This document shows, one piece after another, positions 55,853 through 64,000 of a stretch of DNA of 64,000 nt; within the stretch, counting starts at the first letter, position 1, and each line of letters begins with the position of its first letter. The stretch is from Zoroaster sp. YZ-2022 (Eukaryota; Echinodermata; Asteroidea; Forcipulatida; Zoroasteridae), in the NCBI GenBank assembly GCA_029582265.1, contig CM055816.1, positions 84,047,165 to 84,111,164 on the forward strand, written 5' to 3'. A program made the position numbers and the translations under genes. The notes below the pieces were generated by a model. It saw only the letters and a program-made list of their open reading frames with translations. It was not told the DNA's origin and made no database searches.

Positions 55853-56306
55853 TACACAAAGTATATTACATCGCGTACAGCTGCAAAAATAAGTTTACAA
55901 ACTACGACTTCTGAAAGTGTTTATGAAGAAGTTTCCAAAAGTAGTACTGACCAATTGTGTTGTTCATCATCGTCATTTGATGGAGATTATACTGATGGTG
56001 AAGTTGGTGAAATAAGGGGCACTGAATCGTATAAATTTGAGCCTGAAATGGATGAAATCCAGGCGAAAATGGCGAAGCCGACGGTCTGGACACCTGCATG
56101 TACATGTACAAGCCACGGACAACGCGGTAGCAACCAGACCGTTGTTAATACGGCTGCTTCCAACTACATGTACTGCCGTAAAAGTACGTAATAAAAACAG
56201 GCAAAATGTTTGCTGCCGCCATGGGTGGCAACTAAAACAGTTACATCGCGGATTTCAACTGCTGGAATTTTTGGTTGCAAATTATGATTTTTTCCACAAT
56301 TTCTGA
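55853..56306 (+). pseudogene. Repeat-encoded acidic protein fragment (FEPE family), plus-strand copy
   Basis: A 113-codon frame includes TSESVYEEVSKSSTDQLCC, a Ser run, GEVGEIRGTESYKFEPEMDE and QAKMAKPT. In the neighbouring frame it continues with HVQATDNAVATRPLLIRLL. It matches the split copy at 42980-46990. It lies inside the presumed intron between exons A and B, in the opposite orientation, so it is probably an inserted repeat. Confidence 0.45.
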
Positions 56307-56955
56307 TTTGTTTAAATATTTTTTGGAATAGCATATAAAATAATTAAATACATACTGAACACTTTTGAGTAAATAAATCAAGGCACTTTGTATTGTCTTG
56401 AAGTCAATGCATACCATAAGATCAACTATGAGCTAATTAAGTTGTAATCAGATCTTAAGGTACATGTACAGTGACTTAAAACCAGTTGCAGAGATTCAAA
56501 TGTTGAATCTTTATGACTGAGTCAGCAACTGGGAACATACAATTGAATGACAGCTGCCTCCCCAAGCAACAAAGCACTATCACTTTTAAGTCATGTAATG
56601 TACTTTTACAGTGTGCAGAGGTATTCAGATCTGACTATCATGATCAGATCAAAAACTGTGCAGTCGCCTTAATACTACTTCTTTTACAAGCAACATGTGG
56701 AAACCATACAAACATATTAACATTTTCTGAGACAATATTTTGAATGTAAAGAATTTATGTATAACATGTACTATGTACATGTACTGTACATGTATACCTA
56801 TTTGTCTGCATCATATGGAATATCATGCACATATAACAGATAGACATCACCTTTGTGTATGACACACACATTGCATATTAGCGAATGAATACAAGTACAG
56901 CCTAGTGAAAATAAAACAAAGCAAACATATTTTATCTTCAGGAAAAAGAAATTAC

Positions 56956-57037
56956 CTTGTAACATGTCTACATGTATATCAGAAGTTTGTGCTAAATCAA
57001 TGATGTCCACTTCTTTAATATCACTGCTTCCATGCAT
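56956..57037 (-). CDS. Internal exon A of an unidentified gene (82 bp)
   Basis: Acceptor TTTATTGTTCCAG and donor CAAG|GTAATT flank MHGSSDIKEVDIIDLAQTSD then IHVDMLQ, phase 0 to phase 1. It differs from exon B by 15 bp in length and shares the C-terminal -DMLQ and splice junctions. The two exons lie 1.8 kb apart on the same strand. Confidence 0.6.
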
Positions 57038-57112
57038 CTGGAACAATAAATAAAGTAAATCACAATGACAAAGGTTAAGAAAACAGATGAAAATATTCAC
57101 AAATGCTAATGG

Positions 57113-57600
57113 TAAGCTTGGGCGATAACACAACAATATCGAGTATCACAATACCTTTTTTTATTACATGTAGATTAAGATATCAAGAACCTTTTGAAGT
57201 TTTGAAGATATCGGCAAATCGCTTTTAAAATAAAAAATATCGCAAAAAAAAGTCACAACTTTTTTATAGAAACAAAAATAGGCCAGTCTTTACAGCTTTT
57301 GGAAGTGAGAAACAAAAGCAAACTACACAGGGTTCAGATCCAAAACTCTGTTGTTTCTCTTAATCCACTGCCACTCAAAGAAATCTATTCAGATGGGAAT
57401 TCAATAGGTTATTGGATTGACACTTGTAGAGGGGTAAATACCTACATGTATGGTTATCAGGCCTACAGCAATCATGCGTGAATGGAACAAAAATAATTGT
57501 GATACAATCAGAAAATGCAATGTTTGATGATATATCATGGATGATATATCATGGATGATATATCATGGATGAAAGAAAATTGATATCGCTCAAGCTCGGC
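57113..57600. mobile_element. hAT-like copy (TAAGCTTGGGCGATA end)
   Basis: Starts TAAGCTTGGGCGATAACAC and ends ATATCGCTCAAGCTCGG. Internal sequence at 57345-57420 matches the reverse complement of 46400-46470 in the larger element. The target duplication is unclear. A 16-bp tandem repeat GATGATATATCATG lies at 57528-57572. Confidence 0.6.
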
Positions 57601-58342
57601 CAATGGCTATTGGGTTTTGTGTAATTTGACACACAATAAGCACTGTCATACATACACACATTACCAAACACATGTGCCACAGCACGTCGATTTGGTTGTC
57701 TTACTATGTTGATTATTAGTGGTCAATGTTTATGAATAATGATACCATACATTAGGTCAATTGTATGAAATCAATAAAAAAACTTGATTATTCTTAAAAT
57801 TATAACCAGTGTTGGTTAGATTTTGCTGTTTAATTGCAAGGGAAAAGAGTAATGGAGAATTTTTTCTGAATTTCTAACACAAGGTTTGAAAGTACACCCG
57901 TCCACATTGGTGGAAACATTGAACAAGTATGCATGAAATACTATATGAATATTTCCTCTCTTGAAAGGTACATTTGTAAATCATCTTTTATTTCTTTAGT
58001 GTAAAAGAAAATATGAGGATCAAAGGTAAAATTTTGCAAAATTGTCTGGTTTTTTTAAATTTATTTTTTCCTTTTTATATATATTTTTTTCCATTTATTT
58101 GTTTTTTGTCATTGTGATTTGTTTTAATTTGTCATCGTTTTATCCCCCACCCTTGATCAATAGCATCATATTTGGAACAGTTATTACTCCACAACAAACA
58201 TTTCTGTCTAGAAGTGTATTTGTATTTTAAACAAAATGGCAAATACATACATGTAGGTTACTAAGTACCTAACGATCTGAGCAGACTTTCAACAGGGCAT
58301 GGAATTGGTGTCCTGGTTTAAGATGAACACAGTGACTGACAA
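57601..58342. other. AT-rich spacer, nothing recognised
   Basis: Only Phe/Ile-rich spurious frames occur. Confidence 0.4.
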
Positions 58343-58651
58343 TTAACCCCAACTCCCTAGGCCCATTTCCATACATAACCTGAATCCTCCAAAATCCTCC
58401 AGTTGTAAAGCAAGCACATGACATGTATGCACACGTGTTTCTAATCTGTAATACATGTACATGGCCAGGGACCCTGCATGCATGGAGCAATAAACAGTGT
58501 CCACTGACCCAAGCACTGACCTTGCAATCACTACAACAAACATGGATGTACATGTACCATGGAAAGGCAAGTATGCCTAATAACCTCAATCCTCCAAAAT
58601 CCTTCACTTTAGCAAAGAGGATTTTGGAGGATTTGGGAAGGTTAGGGTTAA
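58343..58651. mobile_element. TTAA-CCCTAAC foldback element, member 4
   Basis: TTAA edges at 58343-58346 and 58648-58651, inverted ends CCCCAACTCCCTAGG / GGTTAGGG, with the CCTCCAAAATCC motif. It is a near-identical inverse copy of member 3, so the family was recently mobile or was recently copied here. Confidence 0.8.
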
Positions 58652-59025
58652 TGGCTTATTTATGCAACAGCAATAGTAAAATGACCTCATCATGTGGGGT
58701 ACTATTTTTGTCAGAGTTAATCTAAAACTAGCACTCTGATTTCATGCCCTGTTGATCGTGATGATATTGTCCCTTGAAGTAAGTATGCTCCCTTACAATA
58801 AAACATGCATACAATTAAAATGTAATACAATGTATACCGGTGCATGTTTTAAAGTGCTTTAGGTATATTTTGATAATTGTAAAATTAATCTGATTATCAA
58901 AATATAACGGTAAAAAATCACGTGTTTTGATTTAAGATGCTCAGTAATGATGATTCTTTAACGTTTTCTGGGTTTGCCAGAAATACTGTAGCATGCTCCT
59001 TAGGATTCAGGGAAGGCTATAGTAC
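58652..59025. other. Spacer, nothing recognised
   Basis: AT-rich; no supported feature. Confidence 0.4.
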
Positions 59026-61712
59026 TGTTACGAATCTTCTCACCGCTAGCCACCAGTGTTGCATTCCCACTATTGTAGGTCAACAAAATAAGGGCGGACA
59101 CAAACTTTGTTGTGCCAATCAAATGGGGTTGGTTTATTAACATTCTCTCTAATCAACAATAATAACAGGCACTAATAACATGTATGACAAGAGTGGTAGC
59201 ACAATTCAGGTACATGTCAATAGTTAGACCTAATACTTGTACAGTACATATATATACAAAACTTGTTCCGAATGGTGTGTATGAGTACCAACTATAAAGG
59301 GATCAGATACAGTCAGTGGGACCATCGTTTGTTCATGCAGTTTGTCAACTCGGTATACGGTACAGGCACTGCTACACTGAGAGATGCACAGCTGGTCAGT
59401 CTCGACGACGGGGACCACCAGGGCTTGACTACATGGGTTGTCTGGACGGGGCCAGAGTGTGTATCAGACCGCACTAGCTAGACGAACCAATGGTCAATCG
59501 ACGCACTGCACCATTGGTTCAACGAACGACGCACTGGACTGTCACAACAAGTCATAGTTCGGTATATCGCACTCTCATGGATCGAATCGCACTAAAGATA
59601 TTATTCGGAACCGTACTTCTGCCAAAATCAGGAATCTCAGGGTTTATATAGGAATCTGGGATCTAGGAATGAACAAAACATTAGCCTAGTTTAGCATCTT
59701 TGCCAATGAGAAGCTTGCCTTCCGCGTCTAAGGGTAGAAACGTGTGCAAAATCAGGTTACACAACAGGTCCTCATTCCATATAAGGAAAGGTATTTGACG
59801 AAAGTAAAAGGCGTGTTCAAGGGGACAATGCTTACTGGGGTTGCTAAGCTATTGCACAAGGGGAGCAGCGGTTGTCCATGGGAGCAAGACACACAGACCA
59901 AGGCCTATGATTGAGTGGGTCAGTCACGGTGACTGTTTGGCCAAGCTACACCCACGAACCGTGTTCGGTGTGTGGGGTGGACTCCGAGGAAAGTATGTGA
60001 AAAATAGACCAAAGGACAGCTCCAAGCCACGTGGCGGGAGGGCATGGCACACACGCAAGGCTCTCGCTGGTGTTGCATCATGCATTACGTTGGCGCTGGA
60101 TATGCATCAGCAAAAGTAGCGTCCTTGTAAGGATTGCATATTCATAGCGGACAATTGAGGGTCCGGGAAAACAAACCCTGGGAATTAGAGGACTAGAAAT
60201 TGCATCGTAAGCAAAATATTTAACAGTGAAAGGAGTGAAATAGAGGGCACTAATACTGGGTCCTACTAAAAACCGACAACTGACGACAACTCACGACAAC
60301 TGACGACAACACGTTCTAAATACACTGAAAACTCAAAAATAAAGTTAAACATATATTTATAAGGGACAGTGGCATACATACAGGGTTTCAGTTTTTGAAA
60401 AGGTGGTTTTAATTAGCAATAAAATATGATTTTCTTCGCTGCAGTAGTATTGGCCGCCATCTTGCTTGTGCAACGTAGAGGACTGTACCATTATGTGAAA
60501 GGGTGAAAGTAAACCAGACTACAAAGCGGGTGACATCACAACGCGGGCTGTGTCCGTGTGCCTGTGTCCCGCCGGCGCACAAAATTTATTTTCATGTACA
60601 ATGGTTATAATTTTATAATGTTTGTAGTATATATTGTGTCCTGGTATTTTATTTTGTAAAATATTAATATAAAGTGTACTATATTGACCTTGTAAGTTTT
60701 AACTATGTTTAGGCCGACTGGTTTAAATAAATTCAATAAATCCAAAATATAGTGAAAATATTCTGCTTGTTTGTATTATTCTCGTGAATGTTTACTAATC
60801 TGCGAATAAAGTTTGAACAAAATTAAAAGTCATGGTTGTTCTTGTGATGTTTTTGACCTACGGTAACGTAGTTTTCTGACAATGCAGACACAGTTACTTG
60901 TTGATTGAATAAGAAAACATAAATTTTGTCAAAAGAGTTTTATAAAGTATAGACCAACTATCATGACAGCTGGCATTCATACTTATTGGCGAAAATTAAT
61001 TGCTCAGCAACAACACATATAGGACCCTTTGATTCACCGATAAAGAACTACTTGATCACCACTGGGATGTCAATCATGATTAAGAGCTTCAGAAAACATT
61101 TACATTTTCTAAAAAATAATATTAATAAATAAAAAATAAATAAATAAATAAATAAAAAATAAATATATAAATAAATATAAATAAATATAAATAAATAAAT
61201 ATAAATAAACTTAAAATTTTTCCTGGCACTATGGCAGTGACAATACCAGACCTATAATACTTCACAAAAATTTATATAATGTTTTCTACATCTGTAAATA
61301 TAATTATACATGATTGTAATTATATTGCAATTCATTGTTATTGTTTTACAATTTACACTCCATAAAAATACAACAAAAGACTTCCCCTCCTGCCTGGCAT
61401 GGGCTGACAATTTTTTTTCACCCTTTGACATAATGGTACAGTCCTTTTGCGTTGCGCAAGCAAGATGGCGGCAATACTAACAACACGTTACTGCAGCGAA
61501 GAAAATCATTTTTTATTGCTAATTAAAACCACATTTTCAAAAACTGAAATTCTTTATGTATGCCACTGTCTCTTAGTCTTATAAACATATTTAAAACTTT
61601 ATTTTTGAGTTTTCAGTGCATTTAGAACGTGTTGCCGTGAGTTGTCGTCAGTTGTCGGTTTTTAGTAGGACCGCTAATACTTATCAAAAAGCAAAGGGTA
61701 AGATTCGTAACA
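59026..61712 (-). mobile_element. Solo LTR of a Gypsy-like retrotransposon, split by a DNA element
   Basis: The sequence begins TGTTACGAATCTT and ends AAGATTCGTAACA, as LTR termini (TG...CA with short inverted repeats) do. Read on the minus strand it has a TATA-like box (CTATATAAACCC near 59645) and an AATAAA signal near 59131, in the order expected of U3-R-U5. Removing the insert 60258-61673 leaves about 1.27 kb. Flanks AGTAC and GTAGC share only GTA-, so target duplication is uncertain. No internal coding region is present, consistent with LTR-LTR recombination. The 92-codon frame at 59841-60119 is within the LTR and unlikely to be a gene. Confidence 0.7.
60250..61681. mobile_element. Long-TIR DNA element, 1416 bp, with 8-bp target duplication
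   Basis: CTAATACT at 60250-60257 and 61674-61681 flanks 60258-61673. Terminal inverted repeats of roughly 230 bp start GGTCCTACTAAAAACCGACA with a tandem GACAACTGAC block. The interior is AT-rich with an (AAATA)n microsatellite at about 61115-61210 and no transposase frame. An 8-bp duplication suggests hAT; such long TIRs are more typical of Mutator-like or foldback elements. Confidence 0.85.
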
Positions 61713-63852
61713 GTAGCAGTAGTGCACTCTCATCAAGGTACATTTGCTCAAATCATGAAATGAAATATAACATTTTATTTTTAACCTTCCAATATTCCCC
61801 AAAGTAAGATAGGTGAATGTTGAAACAATCAGCCCCTATACCTACTGTTCATAGTAGAATCAAGTTGGCTGGTCAGAGTTTTCTGGTGAAATGGTCTTAA
61901 TTTTATCATTTAAAAAAAATGAAACTTGTGCTGTTAACAATGGCAGCCATTTTGTAAGCAAAATGGAAAATTGGAATAGTTCATTTTGAAATTAGGTACA
62001 ATTAGGAAATTACCATGTACTGTATGCCTTAAAGTTTAAACTGGATGAAAGAACACAACAATTGAAAAAAATAACTTCTGAAAACATTTTTTATGAAAAG
62101 AAGTTTGAGAAAAAGCAAAATTATGTGTGAAAATTGTTTTGGTATTGAACTAACCCGTGACTGTTAATTTACTAGCTGAAAATTACAATGTCTACAGCTC
62201 CACCAACCCTATGCTCAACATATCATTCGGTACTGAAACTCCCCTAATATGTAGGAAATGGAATGATCCATTGAACTGCTTCATTGCTGTGCTGTGTTTA
62301 CGTGATAACAAGAAATCATGCTTACCCGTAAAAACATTGAACTTACATGATAGAAACACGTTCAATTACTCCATTGCAAAGCTACATTCCCAAAGTTTGT
62401 TCTTCTCTAAAGCGTATAAACTTAATACTTTTGACTTAAATTGACCAGTGTGCACAACAATTTCATTGTAAATCTGTGAAATAGGTTGTCAATGGTGTGG
62501 CTCCACAGACGGTCATACCACTCGATCTCTCACGCGCTAAGCATTGAAGATGTTCCGGCCACACACTCAGCTAGCTAGCTAACGTTGGAGACCTCGACTT
62601 GCAAAATGCGAGTTATATTTATTAAAATATAGAAATACGGGAAAATGCTATGAAAAACAAAACATTAAAAGTTAAATGAGCATTTAAAACATTATTACTT
62701 ACAAATATTACATAACACAACATCTGAATTATGAGCCCATGTTTGCCTCTTTTATTTTCCGCTATGCTGAAAACACAATAGACTTCAGTATTCGTGGCTG
62801 GGTCCTGTGTGGGAATTTGTCTGAGTTGCGCGCGCTGAGCTAGCTAGCTACTACTATACAATATACTACTAGCTAGTCGATCGAGTCCATCGCACGCGAT
62901 AAGCGGCGGGTCGACGTGTACGTTTGCGCGGCGAATGCGTACTTACATGCATGCATGACAGTCTTGAACACCGAGTCTGTAGCTGTACCCAAATAGTACG
63001 GTAACTTCCACGGTGCACATGTACCTCGAACCCCTTGAGATCCTGGTGCATTTTTGGCATATTTTGTTTCTTCAAATGTTGGTCGGTTCTAGTACTAGGT
63101 TCGTCATAAGAAACACCCCTACCATTATTATTCCATAAGATTCAATTTCCCCGCTGAGCCCGACTCTGGAGACCGGCGGTGATATGGCCAGCAGTCTTAA
63201 TTTGTTGTCCATGCATGGTGGTGGGTATGGGGAGGCGGATCCACCTTGAGCGTTCCCTCATCCAGGGGCGGATCTATGGTCTTGAAAAGGGAGGCACATT
63301 TCAAAATGGTCCACCGGTACACACTGCCAAAAAGAGCACACACACAAAATGAACGTAGCCTATAATTAACAACACCGTCGTGCCGCCATTTTCCCCGGAT
63401 CCACGAATGCCCTTACCCCCAGTATCCTGACGTTTTGCCAAAATGCCCTGGCCCTCTAGTCCCCAGTTCTAATGCGCCAAGACCGTTATCGAACCCATGA
63501 TCCATGCTTGCAGTCCCAGAAGGGACAGAATACTGAGCGCACTAAGCGAGTAAGTCGTTTGTGGTTTCCGACGGAAAGTCTAATTGATTAGTTTAAAAGT
63601 CTATAACCAAATCATTCAGTTGGGTTAAAACATAGAGAAAAGTTTAAACAAACTTATCTTTACAGTTTAATTTGACAGGATTCGTCAAACCATGGAGGAA
63701 GGCAGATTCCGCTGTGTGATCCCCTCCCCCTTTTACTCGAGACTCTGGATCCGTCCCCGGGTGAACTTTGAAAATGGCGTTACTTTCCTTCCTCCATGCT
63801 TGAACGGGTCTTTTTATTCATAAAAAGTACAAAATCAATTAATTTTGAGGTT
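61713..63852. other. Spacer, no supported gene
   Basis: A 95-codon plus-strand frame at 62157-62444 has no recognisable family. A CpG-richer patch at about 62820-62960 includes, on the minus strand, a strong donor-like GTAAGTACGC (62947 downwards) that could end a first exon. The evidence is too thin to call. Confidence 0.35.
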
Positions 63853-64000
63853 TAATCGCCCGTGTTTGGGCCGATTTGAAGGTAAAAAATAGATTTAAAT
63901 GTTGAAGTGCTTATTTTTCTGGGGTTGAGGAAGTTGTAAGCTTTCAGTTGAGACATTGAACGAACAAATCTGTCAAGAATTAGTACCAGTAAAATAAAAA
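63853..64000. repeat. Partial copy of the 14493-14835 MITE family
   Basis: TTTAATCGCCCGTGTTTGGG and about 120 following bases align with the left part of the element at 14489. The copy runs off the window end. Confidence 0.7.

Noticed and set aside
56798..57136. 112-codon minus-strand frame as an intact gene
   Set aside because: It reads through a convincing acceptor and donor. Only the 82-bp segment between them resembles a second exon elsewhere.
58269..58725. Open frames of about 100 codons on both strands
   Set aside because: They fall in foldback element member 4, and similar frames occur in member 3 at 49791-50058. No domain or codon signal supports a gene.
59841..60119. 92-codon plus-strand frame as a host gene
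   Set aside because: It lies antisense inside the solo LTR and has no recognisable family.

Overview
This is an AT-rich animal nuclear contig window, very dense in repeats. Introns, a C2H2 zinc-finger gene, a CYP2-type first exon, Penelope, DIRS, non-LTR, LTR, hAT and TTAA-target elements, and frequent motifs such as taggcctac and gtacatgtac, suggest a marine deuterostome invertebrate, most likely an echinoderm. That assignment is inference from style; no diagnostic host gene fixes the species.

Layout. 0-4.5 kb: a small retroposed element with an 18-bp target duplication, a minisatellite, and a non-LTR reverse transcriptase fragment. 4.5-11.7 kb: a tandem duplication of a roughly 3-kb segment, each copy ending in a broken non-LTR reverse transcriptase 3' end; one copy carries a 1.1-kb TTAA transposon and the other a 0.3-kb insertion. 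12-13 kb: a Penelope-like remnant on the minus strand. 14 kb: first coding exon of a CYP2-family cytochrome P450 (minus), with nested TTAA elements upstream. 15.5-20.7 kb: two Penelope-like elements meeting tail to tail across (TA)n tracts. The first has reverse transcriptase and GIY-YIG parts, the second only GIY-YIG. Both carry a hammerhead-like motif. 25.1-31.8 kb: the one large host gene seen intact, a roughly 2236-residue multi-zinc-finger protein read from a single coding exon on the minus strand.

32.3-41.8 kb: a TTAA-flanked T2/Kolobok-type transposon with a THAP remnant, holding a nearly full-length, GC-rich, frameshifted DIRS-type tyrosine-recombinase retroelement (33.13-39.22 kb) with inverted terminal repeats and an internal complementary region. 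41.9-54.9 kb: a nested stack of hAT-like elements, foldback MITEs and a TTAA-CCCTAAC element family whose internal motif differs between members. 55.1 and 57.0 kb: two related short exons on the minus strand with matching splice sites and phase. 59.0-61.7 kb: a solo LTR split by a 1.4-kb long-TIR element with 8-bp target duplications.

Almost no genes here work together. The host content is one zinc-finger gene and fragments of at least two spliced genes, and the rest records successive transposon insertions whose order can be read from nesting. Most mobile copies are visibly broken. The least explained signals are the small retroposon joining a hammerhead-like core to a histone-type stem-loop, the TTAA-CCCTAAC foldback family, the duplicated asymmetric-phase exons, and the repeated [DE]H[SC]Y motif in the zinc-finger protein tail.
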